Positions 48,049 to 56,461 of a stretch of DNA of 64,000 nt are shown here, one piece after another (position 1 is the first letter of the stretch; every line of letters begins with the position of its first letter). The stretch spans positions 185,368 to 249,367 of the forward strand of contig CAMCXL010000001.1 in assembly GCA_945883505.1 (NCBI GenBank). Reading direction: 5' to 3'. This DNA is from Rhodoluna limnophila (lineage in GTDB: Bacteria > Actinomycetota > Actinomycetes > Actinomycetales > Microbacteriaceae). The translations under genes and the position numbers were made by a program. A model generated the notes under the pieces. That model worked only from the letters and a program-made list of their open reading frames with translations. It ran no database searches and was not told where the DNA came from.

Positions 48049-48858
48049 ATGACTAGCCCGCTTAAAAAAGTTCGAACCAGCACCCTGCTTTCGCTAAAGC
48101 AATCAAGAACCGCCTTTGCCTGCATCACTAGCTACGATGCGCTAACGGCAGAAATTTTTGATCAGGCTGGTATCGAAGTTATCTTGGTCGGTGACTCTGC
48201 CGGGAACGTGGTGTTAGGTCACGAGAACACCCTCGAGGTCTCCGTCGAAGAAATGATTAGCTTTGGCAAAGCGGTTGCCCAAGCTGCCAAGCATTCACTT
48301 GTTGTAATAGACATGCCATTTGGTTCTTACGAGGTAAGCCCCGAGCAGGCGGTTGAAAATGCCATCAAGCTTATGAAGCACTCCGGCGCCGAAGCGGTGA
48401 AGCTTGAAGGCGGTAAGGACCGAATCCCTCAGATCAAGGCAATAGTTGCAGCCGGTATCCCAGTGATGGGTCATCTTGGCTTCACACCGCAGTCAGTTCA
48501 CGCGCTCGGTGGATTCAAAGTTCAGGGTCGAGGAGATCAAGCATCAGAGCTTTTGGTAGAAGCTACCTCCCTCGAACAAGCCGGGGTATTCGCTCTGGTT
48601 CTTGAAATGGTGCCAGCGCAGCTGGCAAAAACAATCACCGAGAGTCTCTCGATTCCAACCATCGGAATTGGGGCGGGTAATCAAACCGATGGACAAATCT
48701 TGGTCTGGCAGGATTTTGCCGGATTATCAAATGGCTCTAGAAAATTTGTAAAGCAGTATGCCAATCTTCGAGATGAGCTGGCCGCCGCCGCACACTCCTA
48801 CCGCAGTGAAGTTCAATCAAGAGCCTTCCCGGATAAAGAGCACTCCTTCGAGGACTAG
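48049..48858 (+). CDS. panB: 3-methyl-2-oxobutanoate hydroxymethyltransferase
   Basis: First committed step of pantothenate (coenzyme A) synthesis, adding a hydroxymethyl group to 2-oxoisovalerate. 269 residues. Seen: the Mg-binding Asp in VGDSAGNVVLGHENT, the second in VVIDMPFGSYE, AVKLEGGKDR, MGHLGFTPQSVHALGG and the catalytic Glu in LVLEMVPAQLA. AGGAG lies just before the ATG, six bases after nadE, so the two cofactor genes are co-transcribed. The stop is interleaved with that of a small gene on the other strand. Confidence 0.96.
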   Translation: MTSPLKKVRTSTLLSLKQSRTAFACITSYDALTAEIFDQAGIEVILVGDSAGNVVLGHENTLEVSVEEMISFGKAVAQAAKHSLVVIDMPFGSYEVSPEQAVENAIKLMKHSGAEAVKLEGGKDRIPQIKAIVAAGIPVMGHLGFTPQSVHALGGFKVQGRGDQASELLVEATSLEQAGVFALVLEMVPAQLAKTITESLSIPTIGIGAGNQTDGQILVWQDFAGLSNGSRKFVKQYANLRDELAAAAHSYRSEVQSRAFPDKEHSFED

Positions 48859-49034
48859 TCCTCGTCGTGATCTTGCTTTGTCCACTCTTCTGACCGAGCC
48901 CTAACCGTAGCTTCAGCATTTTTTGCCTCAGCCTCGGTATGGAAGGGACCGATTCGGTCCAAGGATGAGCTTTTTAGACCGTGCTCGACCTGCTTGGTTT
49001 TTAGATTGAACCAAAACATTGGCTGCTCAGACAA
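48855..49034 (-). CDS. Small SPOR-like domain protein
   Basis: A 59-residue gene found by reading the frame directly. It starts at a TTG (MSEQPMFWFNLKTKQVEHG) with AGGAAGG eight bases upstream, and ends HDED. The sequence DRIGPFHTEAEAKNAEATVRARSEEW resembles the SPOR-type small proteins found beside map in many actinobacteria (general form: W+N, DR-GP, EA at regular spacing). No membrane segment or signal peptide is visible, so it is probably cytoplasmic. It is convergent with panB (4-base overlap) and divergent from map. Function unknown. Confidence 0.82.
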   Translation of the reverse strand: MSEQPMFWFNLKTKQVEHGLKSSSLDRIGPFHTEAEAKNAEATVRARSEEWTKQDHDED

Positions 49035-49083
49035 TTGGATTACCTTCCTGGCTATTAGGTTCAGCCTAACTGGCTTGGCAAAT

Positions 49084-49089
49084 TAGACT
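49084..49089 (+). promoter_or_regulatory. -10 element of leaderless map promoter
   Basis: TAGACT, six bases before the ATG at 49096, with no ribosome site. Confidence 0.6.
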
Positions 49090-49095
49090 CAAAGC

Positions 49096-49965
49096 ATGCC
49101 TCGCGATGAACAAACCGGATTCCTTACGCCCGGCGTAATCTCGAAGCCGCTTACCGTTCCAGAGCACATAGTCCGGCCAGAATACGTCGGAAAGTCAGCT
49201 CCCGCCGAATGGCTAGGTGGACACACTAAGACACCCGAGCAAGTTGAGAAAATTCGTGCCGCCGGAAAGATTGCGGCCCGAGCAATTGCCCTAGTCGGCC
49301 AAAACGCCAAGCCCGGGATCACTACAGACGAGTTAGACAGGATTGCCCACGAGTACATGATCTCGGAAGGCGCTTACCCATCAACCCTGGGCTACCGGGG
49401 CTTTCCAAAGTCCTGCTGCACTTCCTTGAACGAGGTCATCTGCCATGGAATCCCTGACGATACGGTTCTAAAAGACGGCGACATCCTGAACGTGGACATA
49501 ACGGCCTATAAAGAAGGCTTCCACGGAGATAGCAATTTCACATTTCTGATCGGAGATGTTTCTGAGGAAGTGGTTCAGTTGGTTGATCGAACCAAGCAGT
49601 CGCTGGAGAGAGCGATAGCTGCGGTTATGCCGGGGCGTCCAATAAATGTGATTGGTCGAACCATTGAGTCCTTTGCCAAAAGGTTTAACTATGGAGTGGT
49701 ACGAGACTTTACCGGTCACGGAATTGGTGAAGCATTTCACTCGGGGCTGGTAATCCCTCACTTTGACGCAGCCCCCAACTACTCAAACACCTTAGAAGTT
49801 GGGATGGTTTTCACAATCGAGCCAATGCTCACTCTTGGTACTCACGAGTGGGATCTCTGGAAAGACAACTGGACTGTGACCACAAAGGATAAGTCGATTA
49901 GTGCACAATTCGAACACACCCTGGTTGTGACCGAGACAGGCGCTGAAATTCTTACTCTCCCCTAG
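49096..49965 (+). CDS. map: Methionine aminopeptidase type I
   Basis: Removes the starter methionine from new proteins. 289 residues. An N-terminal extension of about 40 residues rich in Pro ([16 protein letters not shown]) is like that of mycobacterial MetAP-Ic, and may bind the ribosome. The catalytic domain shows its five metal ligands in NVDITAY (Asp), GDSNFTF (Asp), [11 protein letters not shown] (His), MVFTIEPML (Glu) and SAQFEHTL (Glu). A leaderless promoter and ppgK 12 bases downstream suggest a two-gene unit. Confidence 0.96.
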   Translation: MPRDEQTGFLTPGVISKPLTVPEHIVRPEYVGKSAPAEWLGGHTKTPEQVEKIRAAGKIAARAIALVGQNAKPGITTDELDRIAHEYMISEGAYPSTLGYRGFPKSCCTSLNEVICHGIPDDTVLKDGDILNVDITAYKEGFHGDSNFTFLIGDVSEEVVQLVDRTKQSLERAIAAVMPGRPINVIGRTIESFAKRFNYGVVRDFTGHGIGEAFHSGLVIPHFDAAPNYSNTLEVGMVFTIEPMLTLGTHEWDLWKDNWTVTTKDKSISAQFEHTLVVTETGAEILTLP

Positions 49966-49977
49966 ACTAAAGGCGGT

Positions 49978-50733
49978 ATGAGCAAAGCAATTGGCATCGA
50001 CATCGGTGGAACCGGTATCAAGGGTGCACTGGTAAACACCAAAAAGGGTTCCCTTCTAGGTGAGCGCATCCGCTTTGACACTCCCGACGAATCAACCCCC
50101 GAACAAGTAGTAGCCAAGGTTGCCGAAATCGTTGAGCAGCTAGATAGCGACCGCAAGACCCCCATTGGAATCTGTTTCCCCGCGATCGTCAAAGACGGTG
50201 TCACCCTATCGGCCGCTAACGTTTCGAGTAAGTGGGTAGGACTCAAAGCCGAGAAGCTTTTTGCTAAGACGCTAGATAGAAAAGTAATTCTCGTCAACGA
50301 TGCTGACGCCGCCGGTGTTGCAGAAATCAAGTACGGAGCTGGTCAAGAACGCAAAGGGCTAGTTCTAATGGTCACCCTTGGAACCGGCATCGGAACAGCT
50401 TTATTCATGAATGGCAAGCTAATTCCTAACAGCGAGTTGGGTCATTTAGAAATTGACGGGGTGGACTACGAAACTGTGGCCTCCTTCTCGGCCAAAGAGC
50501 GGGAGAACTTATCTTTTGCGGACTGGGCTAAAAGACTCACCAAGTATTTCAATCAGGTTGACAGATTACTAAGTCCTGATCTTGTGATTATCGGTGGTGG
50601 TATCTCCAAGCAACACGAAGAGTTTTTGCCATTGATCGAAACCAAGATAAAAATCGTTCCGGCCGAGTCTAGAAACAACGCCGGAATCATCGGCGCTGCT
50701 TTTCTCGCCAGAAAACGGCTACAGCCGGATTAA
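49978..50733 (+). CDS. ppgK: Polyphosphate glucokinase
   Basis: Phosphorylates glucose using inorganic polyphosphate (or ATP), a common entry into glycolysis in actinobacteria. 251 residues, ROK family. Seen: GIDIGGTGIKGALVNTKKG (phosphate-binding), LGTGIGTALFMNGKLIPNSELGHLEIDG (sugar-binding with catalytic context, including NDADAAG just before it) and PDLVIIGGGISK. The conserved E/H cluster of the family is intact. AAAGGCGGT precedes the ATG; the map stop is 12 bases upstream. It is followed by rnpB on the other strand with no gap. Confidence 0.94.
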   Translation: MSKAIGIDIGGTGIKGALVNTKKGSLLGERIRFDTPDESTPEQVVAKVAEIVEQLDSDRKTPIGICFPAIVKDGVTLSAANVSSKWVGLKAEKLFAKTLDRKVILVNDADAAGVAEIKYGAGQERKGLVLMVTLGTGIGTALFMNGKLIPNSELGHLEIDGVDYETVASFSAKERENLSFADWAKRLTKYFNQVDRLLSPDLVIIGGGISKQHEEFLPLIETKIKIVPAESRNNAGIIGAAFLARKRLQPD

Positions 50734-50734
50734 G

Positions 50735-51089
50735 TGGATGGGCCGGCTAGTACGCCGGGTTTTGTCCTTCTTTCGAAGTGACGGTCATCTATCTAGGGCA
50801 TAAGTTACCTAATGCCTCGAGCGACCTACCCGTGAGCTCGAGCGAGCAGCCCTCAAGCGCCCACTGTTTGGTCTTGCTCCAAATGAGGTTTACCTAGCCG
50901 ATCTGATCACTCAGTTCGCTGGTGGTCTCTTACACCACCGTTTCACCCTTACCTATTTCTAGGCGGTTTGCTTTCTGTTGCACTTTTCTCTCGGGTTACC
51001 CCGGGTGGGCGTTACCCACCATTTTGCTCTTTGGAGCCCGGACGTTCCTCGTCAGTAAACTGCCGCGACCGCCTTGCCGACCCATCCAG
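50735..51089 (-). ncRNA. rnpB: RNase P RNA (class A)
   Basis: The catalytic RNA that matures tRNA 5' ends. The conserved core is visible on the minus strand: GAGGAACGTCCGGGCTCC near the 5' side, GCAACAGAAAGCAAACCGCC in the middle, GGTAAGGGTGAAACGGTGG, and a 3' end with CCGGCCCATCC that pairs with the 5' end (GGATGGGTCGG) to form helix P1. The ends are set by this pairing, so they may be off by a few bases. Neighbouring an RNase H/phosphatase gene is usual in actinobacteria. It fills the only stretch of more than 300 bases in the window that has no protein gene. Confidence 0.95.
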
Positions 51090-51111
51090 GATTCAGTCTA
51101 GTTGCGGTGAG

Positions 51112-52236
51112 TTAGGAAGATAAGTGGGCAGTTGAGTTCATGCAGATGACCTCGGCCGCCTCGTTCCCGAAATACCTAACAATCGAGATAGAAGCAGGAC
51201 CTATATTTGGTCTCCAAAAACCTGCCACCGAGGAGTCATTGGCAATCCGAAGCAGTGCCCGAATCGGCATCACGTGTGCAACAACTACAACGGTTTGACC
51301 CTCGTAAGTTTCAAGAATCTGATTGAAAGATCTCCTTATCCGAGCATCAAAGTCTTTGAGAGACTCACCATTCGGCGGTGCCACCTCAAACGATCCCCGC
51401 CAAGCGTTGTATTGCTCCTCAAAGCCGGTAAAGACCTCCTCGTTAGTGAGGCCGTCCCAGTCCCCAAAACCAATTTCCGAAAGATCGGCATCCGCCACCA
51501 GCGGCAGCGAAAGGCGCTTACCAATTGCCTGAGCGGTCTGCAATGCTCTTGCTACCGGCGAGTGAATGATCGCGGCTGGCTTGGCTAGAAATCCAAAGTT
51601 TCCAGAACTACCGACCAGCGAAAGCTCCTCCGCAACTTGCCTGGCGTCTTGTTGGCCAAGTGGAGATAAATCTGGGTTCTCACCGGTGCCTCCAGAAATC
51701 TTTCTAGACTCAGTCAGAGCTGTTCTTCCGTGCCGCACCAAAATCAGCGTCGTGGCAACATTGACCGAAGGCCTGGGTGCCCGAATTGATGAGGGCTCCG
51801 AAAGATTGAATTCGGCCGCTGCAGCGGTAGGTTCCGGAGAAAAATCCATGGCCTTGTTTGCAAGCGCATCAGCGAGAGTATTTTGCTCTCTTGGAATCCA
51901 CGTAAATTCGACATCTTTGCCGGCAATGAGTTTTTGAACCTGAGCTCCAAGTGATTGCATATCAGGATGCTTAATCTTCCATCTTCCAGACATTTGCTCA
52001 ACGACCAACTTGGAATCCATTCGAACCAAAACACTTGCGCCTGGATCAATTTCGTATGCGGCCTGAAGAGCAAGAACCAGTGCTGTGTACTCGGCAACGT
52101 TGTTGGTTGCTATCCCTACCGCCTCCGAGATTTCCCTGAGCACTTTTCCCGAAGCTTCATCGATCACCACCGCACCCGCTCCAGAGATTCCAGGGTTTCC
52201 CCTGGAGCCGCCATCTGCTTCAATTATCAGTTTCAT
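51112..52236 (-). CDS. Bifunctional RNase H / acid phosphatase
   Basis: 374 residues, a fusion typical of actinobacteria (Rv2228c type). The N-terminal RNase HI domain has IIEADGGSRGNPG with the first Asp, and TNNVAEYTAL, VRMDSKLVVEQMSGRW and WIPREQNTLADALAN. After a linker of about 40 residues the C-terminal histidine-phosphatase domain shows LVRHGRTALTESRKISG and VVVVAHVMPIRAL. The phosphatase half resembles alpha-ribazole phosphatase (CobC). The ATG at 52236 overlaps the upstream stop (ATGA); the longer frame is unlikely. It is co-transcribed with the zinc-ribbon protein upstream. Confidence 0.94.
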   Translation of the reverse strand: MKLIIEADGGSRGNPGISGAGAVVIDEASGKVLREISEAVGIATNNVAEYTALVLALQAAYEIDPGASVLVRMDSKLVVEQMSGRWKIKHPDMQSLGAQVQKLIAGKDVEFTWIPREQNTLADALANKAMDFSPEPTAAAAEFNLSEPSSIRAPRPSVNVATTLILVRHGRTALTESRKISGGTGENPDLSPLGQQDARQVAEELSLVGSSGNFGFLAKPAAIIHSPVARALQTAQAIGKRLSLPLVADADLSEIGFGDWDGLTNEEVFTGFEEQYNAWRGSFEVAPPNGESLKDFDARIRRSFNQILETYEGQTVVVVAHVMPIRALLRIANDSSVAGFWRPNIGPASISIVRYFGNEAAEVICMNSTAHLSS

Positions 52237-52949
52237 GAGCGAACCAATAACGCCTGGCAGTTTGGGCACTCAGCAATTTCATCGGGCGCCAGAGCGAGAA
52301 TCTCGTCGAGGTTGGTGGCGGTAATCGACAAACGGCAGGCACCGCATTCTCTTCCAATTAGTCTTCCAACCGATGAACCGCGGTCCGCTTTTCTCTGGTA
52401 GACAACCGCAAGTTCCGAATCTAGCGTTGCAATCAACTTCTCACGACTTGCTAAAAGCCTGGCACGTTCGGAATCAAGCTCGGTCACATTTGAAGCAAGT
52501 TGCTCCCTAAGATTTGCAAGATCTGCTTCCGCTGCGGCCTTGTTATTGGTTGCAGCATCAAGTTCGGAACGAACTTTGTCTAGCTCTTCCATAACCGCTA
52601 GCTCCAGATCCTCTAGCTCGCTTTTTCGCTTAGCAAGTGAGGTAAGTTCGTGCTCGATTCCTTGGGCGTCCTTGGGCGACGAGGTGGTAAGTAAACGTTC
52701 CTTATCCTTGGCAATTCTTGTTTCAACAAGTTCCAAGTCATTCTCAGATCTTTTTAGCTCAAGTTCCAGATCCCCCACTTTGTTGCGGGCGTCGATTAGC
52801 TGATCTGAAAGCGTCAGGGCCAGATCACTGGCGGCCTCTATTTCTTTGGAGGCTAGGAGCTTGGCTTTATCGGAGGCGTTTCTGCCTAAATCAATATCGA
52901 GCTGCGCTAACTCAAGCAGGCTCTTTTGGTCCTGCAGGTTAGCTCTCAA
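52233..52949 (-). CDS. Coiled-coil protein with C-terminal zinc ribbon
   Basis: 238 residues of the C4-type zinc-ribbon family (Rv2229c-like, related to CT398). Residues about 10-190 are heptad-rich coiled coil with high Glu/Leu/Lys content. The end has a zinc ribbon with GRECGACRLSI and AECPNCQALL (two CxxC pairs). Relatives form long helical hairpins; cellular role unknown, though a nucleic-acid link is suggested by the RNase H neighbour, with which it overlaps by four bases. The start is TTG, with AGGAAT upstream. It follows the NIF3 gene after 12 bases. Confidence 0.9.
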   Translation of the reverse strand: MRANLQDQKSLLELAQLDIDLGRNASDKAKLLASKEIEAASDLALTLSDQLIDARNKVGDLELELKRSENDLELVETRIAKDKERLLTTSSPKDAQGIEHELTSLAKRKSELEDLELAVMEELDKVRSELDAATNNKAAAEADLANLREQLASNVTELDSERARLLASREKLIATLDSELAVVYQRKADRGSSVGRLIGRECGACRLSITATNLDEILALAPDEIAECPNCQALLVRS

Positions 52950-52961
52950 GATTGCTCATTC

Positions 52962-53765
52962 CTAAATCGTCATGGTCCATGGGTCGGTGGATACTTCACT
53001 GACAAAAAACTCAACGGCTGGAAGTCTTGCTTTTAGGATGGCTGCCGTCGGCTTCAACCATAAGCTCTCCGCCGCGAAGTGTGAGATGTCAATCAAGTAA
53101 AGCGGCTTTGCTTTATCGCTTACTGCGTCAAGACTAACGTGGTGTCTCAAATCGCTAGTAATCAAAGCGTCTGCAGCTTGGTTCCTTGATTCCTCGATGA
53201 AACTATCTCCGGCTCCACCAACCACCGCGACTTTTTGAATCTTGGCTTCTAGGTCTCCCGCAACCCGAACCGGTGCCAGGGTTTTTGGAAGTAAGGCTGA
53301 AACTTTCTTTGCTAGCTCTGAAAGCGAAAGAGCTGCTTCTAGATTTCCAATGCGTCCGTGGCCCACTCCAGAACCGGTAGCAACCAGCGGCTTGGAATCT
53401 TTTAGACCGATGGCGCGAGCCAAAATGTCTGAGACGCCATCAATGACAATATCGGCGTTGGTGTGGGCTGAGTAAAGCGCAATGGAGTTTCTAACTGCAA
53501 AACTCACCAGCTCACCTTTCAGTTGATCCTCGGGAAGGTAATTCACCGGCTTTAGAAGCAGTGGATGGTGGGATATGACCAACTCGCAGCCAAGCGACTT
53601 GGCCTCTGCTAGAACTTCGGCGGTCACATCCACCGTGAGTAGCGCCTTGGAAACTGTCTGACTGGGGTTTCCACAGGCTAGTCCTGGTCTATCCCAGTCC
53701 TCAGCGCCAGAAATAGGCCAAAGCGATTCAAATACTTCGGTTAGCTCAGATAGCGGAGCAGTCAT
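52962..53765 (-). CDS. NIF3-like dinuclear metal protein (GTP cyclohydrolase 1 type 2 family)
   Basis: 267 residues of the NIF3/YbgI family, which forms a hexameric ring with two metals per active site; proposed activities include a GTP cyclohydrolase-like one, but the role is uncertain. Seen: LVISHHPLLLKPVNYLP and SAHTNADIVIDGVSDILA with metal-binding His, and the C-terminal DISHFAAESLWL (His, Glu). The ATG at 53765, just after the stop of the upstream permease gene, gives the family-like start MTAPLSELTEVFESLW. An in-frame TTG at 53786 is less likely. It is first of the NIF3, zinc-ribbon, RNase H/phosphatase run. Confidence 0.92.
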   Translation of the reverse strand: MTAPLSELTEVFESLWPISGAEDWDRPGLACGNPSQTVSKALLTVDVTAEVLAEAKSLGCELVISHHPLLLKPVNYLPEDQLKGELVSFAVRNSIALYSAHTNADIVIDGVSDILARAIGLKDSKPLVATGSGVGHGRIGNLEAALSLSELAKKVSALLPKTLAPVRVAGDLEAKIQKVAVVGGAGDSFIEESRNQAADALITSDLRHHVSLDAVSDKAKPLYLIDISHFAAESLWLKPTAAILKARLPAVEFFVSEVSTDPWTMTI

Positions 53766-53769
53766 AGAT

Positions 53770-55836
53770 CTAGGAAGCTGCGTCAAGGAACTGCTTTAGT
53801 TCCTCGCGTCTTTGATCTAGCTCGGAAAGGTTCTGCTCTTGCCTTCTAATCCTTGGAATCCCGAAAATTACCGGGAACAGCGCAGCGAAGCCAAACGCCA
53901 TGGCTATTCCGATATTGGATCCGACAAGATCAAAGATCTCTGGTGTTAGATTGCCCAGGTAGCCAGTCCAAACCGAAAGCTGCGGACCACCGTTCAAGTA
54001 GCCAAAGCCTAAGGCAATTGCCAGAACGAAACCCAATATGTTGGCATAGTTAATCCGGCCGTAGAAGCCGTACTCTCTCGTGAGGGATACCTCGTGGTAG
54101 CCACGGGTTCTAGCAAGCGCATCGGCAACAATAATTCCTAGCCAGGCTGCAGCAACCACCGCGGTCAGAAGTAGAAGTTCAACTATCGATTCTTGCAGCA
54201 CAGAAACGGCCACCAAATAACTCGGAACCAAAACAGTTGCTAATACCGCGACCACAAGAATCAGCTGAGAAACCCAGGCCGGCATCTTTATAAGGCCAAT
54301 CATCGAACCAGAAACCGAATAGAAAGCAGCCGAGATGAGCTGGACCACTGAAACCCCAAGCGCGACCACAAAAATCACGAACACCCATACCGGAGCAGAA
54401 CTTGCAACAGTTGCCAAAACCTCATTGGTAAAGGAAGATCCCAAGCTGTCTTCGGCCATGAATAACCACATTAGCCATAGACCACCGGCGATTACCGGAA
54501 GAAAAAGTGTGGACACAAAAGTCAAGAAAAATACTTTTGCACCTGGAGTTTCAGAAGGAAGTTTCCTCGCAAAGTCTCCGCTTAGTGACACAGTTGCGAA
54601 TCCAAAAATTGCAACCAACAAGAATCCAAGGTCAATCAGCGAAGTCTGAGTCATAGGCTCGCCACGGTCTAGATCGAGTAGGGAATATGTACTTGCAACG
54701 AAATACAAGAAGACGCCTACGGCGATAACCGATAGCACCGAGGTGAGCTGCTGAAGCCTGAGCATTAGCACTCCCCCAATTCCTGCTGCAACTCCAGAGA
54801 TGATTACCAGTGGGCCAAGAACGAAAATGGCGGCAGTTATATCAGTTGGGAAAACTAGAGCTTCTGCTACATCAGCGAACCAGGGCTGGTTTGAAATCAG
54901 CGGTGAAATTATGCGAGTGGCAAAGTATATAAAGGCAGCCGCCCAAAAAAGTTTTGCCAACAGCATTAGAAACGCCGGAAGAGAATTACCCCAAACCCCA
55001 AAAGCTGCTCGCGAAACCACTGTGAGCGAGGATGAAGCCCTTGCTGCTGCCATCGAGCCCACCGATGCCAAAATAGAAGTCAGCACCAAGGCGGCCGCCA
55101 AAACAATGAAGCTCTGGGCCAAAGAAGCTCCCGCTTCTTTGACAACCGCTGCTAGCACGAGCGCCAAAGGGGTCCCGGAAACCGCTAACCAAGAGAAGCT
55201 AAATGCAGTTGCAGTTCCGGTTGTTTCGAAGACTTCTTCGTCTGAATCTTCAGCCTCTTCCTCCATCAAGTTCTGACCGGAAGCCTCGGAGCTGGTTTGG
55301 TTTGCTTCAACCGGTGATTCAATTGGTTTTGGCAGTGGCTCTGGTTCTGCAGTAAATCCGCTAGAAGCAGCCAACGGTTCTGGTGCCTGTTGCTTAGCCG
55401 GCGCTGTTTCTGGCTCGGTGGCAACTTCTGCGTAGCTGGCATTTAGTGCGGCAACTATTTCGTCGAGGTTTTCAGAAGCCGGTGCAATGGGTGTTGGCGC
55501 GGCCATCGGCACTTGTGGTGGGATGGGTTGCACTGCAGGTGGAAGAAAAGCAGGTTCTTCTTTGGCAAAAATGTCAACAATCGGTTCTTGCTTGACCGAA
55601 GTAGCAGGATCGAGCAGTTGTTCAGGTTCAGGAGCCGGAGCAGTTGCAGCATGCATCTGGGAAGCCAATTGCCACTTCGATAACTCGAGGGCGTCTTCTT
55701 GCCTCAATCTGGATTGCTCTTCGATAAGGGCCATCGCGGCAACCAGCCCATCGGGCTGTAGCTGAAGCTCTGCAATTTTTGCGTTTAGCTCAGCATCTGG
55801 CATCGCTCTAGGAGTGGGCGGGTTGGGTTGAAACAT
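53770..55836 (-). CDS. NCS1-like (cytosine/purine-type) permease with long N-terminal extension
   Basis: 688 residues. The C-terminal 470 or so residues have about twelve membrane segments and resemble the nucleobase-cation-symport-1 family (purine/cytosine permeases), for instance SFSWLAVSGTPLALVLAAVV, AAFGVWGNSLPAFLMLLAKLFWA and YHEVSLTREYGFYGRINYANILG near the end. In front is a non-membrane extension of about 205 residues: a predicted helical part (about 12-60), then Pro/Glu/Ala-rich sequence and an acidic MEEEAEDSDEEVFE. Normal permeases of this type lack it. The substrate cannot be read. The ATG at 55836 has TAGGAT six bases upstream, so it is probably leaderless. tRNA-Val lies just upstream. 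Confidence 0.7.
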   Translation of the reverse strand: MFQPNPPTPRAMPDAELNAKIAELQLQPDGLVAAMALIEEQSRLRQEDALELSKWQLASQMHAATAPAPEPEQLLDPATSVKQEPIVDIFAKEEPAFLPPAVQPIPPQVPMAAPTPIAPASENLDEIVAALNASYAEVATEPETAPAKQQAPEPLAASSGFTAEPEPLPKPIESPVEANQTSSEASGQNLMEEEAEDSDEEVFETTGTATAFSFSWLAVSGTPLALVLAAVVKEAGASLAQSFIVLAAALVLTSILASVGSMAAARASSSLTVVSRAAFGVWGNSLPAFLMLLAKLFWAAAFIYFATRIISPLISNQPWFADVAEALVFPTDITAAIFVLGPLVIISGVAAGIGGVLMLRLQQLTSVLSVIAVGVFLYFVASTYSLLDLDRGEPMTQTSLIDLGFLLVAIFGFATVSLSGDFARKLPSETPGAKVFFLTFVSTLFLPVIAGGLWLMWLFMAEDSLGSSFTNEVLATVASSAPVWVFVIFVVALGVSVVQLISAAFYSVSGSMIGLIKMPAWVSQLILVVAVLATVLVPSYLVAVSVLQESIVELLLLTAVVAAAWLGIIVADALARTRGYHEVSLTREYGFYGRINYANILGFVLAIALGFGYLNGGPQLSVWTGYLGNLTPEIFDLVGSNIGIAMAFGFAALFPVIFGIPRIRRQEQNLSELDQRREELKQFLDAAS

Positions 55837-55842
55837 AGCCAA

Positions 55843-55848
55843 ATCCTA
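55843..55848 (-). promoter_or_regulatory. -10 element of leaderless permease promoter
   Basis: TAGGAT read on the minus strand, six bases before the ATG at 55836. Confidence 0.55.
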
Positions 55849-55878
55849 TCCCCACCCTTGACAAATGGTCGCTATCTG

Positions 55879-55951
55879 TGGGCCCTACCGGGCTCGAACC
55901 GATGACATCCACGGTGTAAACGTGGCGCTCTACCAACTGAGCTAAAGGCCC
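55879..55951 (-). tRNA. tRNA-Val (TAC)
   Basis: Full cloverleaf on the minus strand. The acceptor GGGCCTT pairs with AGGGCCC, the loop TTTACAC gives anticodon TAC, the T-arm has CGGTTCGAGCCCG, and the discriminator is A. CCA is not encoded. With the GAC gene at 5.5 kb this covers valine codons ending in all but C- and U-specific readings by wobble. Confidence 0.97.
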
Positions 55952-55986
55952 TCAAACATGCGCCATAAGGCAACTACAAAACTCTA

Positions 55987-56445
55987 CTATAAAGTCGCTA
56001 ACGCCTGGTGGTAGCTGGCAAGGTCCCTGGCCTCGCCAGGTCCGTTGACAAACATGTGTCGAATCACGCCTTCTTTATCGATTAAGAAGGTACCTCGGAT
56101 GGCGATGCCGGCGTCTTCTTTGAATACCCCGTAGGCCAAAGCAGTGCCGCCGTGCGGCCAAAAATCAGCTAGCACATTGAACTTGTAACCCTCTTTTTCG
56201 GCAAAGAGCTTCTGGGTGTACTTAGAGTCAACCGAGATGGCCATGAGCTCAACATCTTTGGATTCAAAAGCAGAAATGTTATCCCGAAGCTCACACAGCT
56301 CCTCGGTGCAGGTGCCAGAAAAAGACAGCGGGTAAAAAACAAGTACTACGGGCTTTTTGCCTTGAAAAGATGAGAGCTTTACGCTCTCACCGTGCTGGTT
56401 TACTAGCTCAAAATCTGGGGCCTTATCGCCAACTGCTACTGCCAT
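55987..56445 (-). CDS. Peroxiredoxin (AhpE-like)
   Basis: 152 residues of the peroxiredoxin family, closest in pattern to actinobacterial AhpE. It reduces hydrogen peroxide, organic peroxides or peroxynitrite with a cysteine thiol. The peroxidatic Cys is in PLSFSGTCTEELCELRD near residue 45, with the usual Thr three residues before it replaced by Ser-Gly spacing typical of AhpE; a second Cys occurs five residues later. The ATG has AAGGAG upstream. It is divergent from aceE across a 164-base region with several repeats. Confidence 0.92.
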   Translation of the reverse strand: MAVAVGDKAPDFELVNQHGESVKLSSFQGKKPVVLVFYPLSFSGTCTEELCELRDNISAFESKDVELMAISVDSKYTQKLFAEKEGYKFNVLADFWPHGGTALAYGVFKEDAGIAIRGTFLIDKEGVIRHMFVNGPGEARDLASYHQALATL

Positions 56446-56461
56446 GACTCTCCTTGGGGTT

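Noticed and set aside
54800..55276. 158-residue plus-strand frame opposite the permease
   Set aside because: Composition reflects the complement of hydrophobic and acidic coding sequence; the permease frame on the other strand is clearly real.
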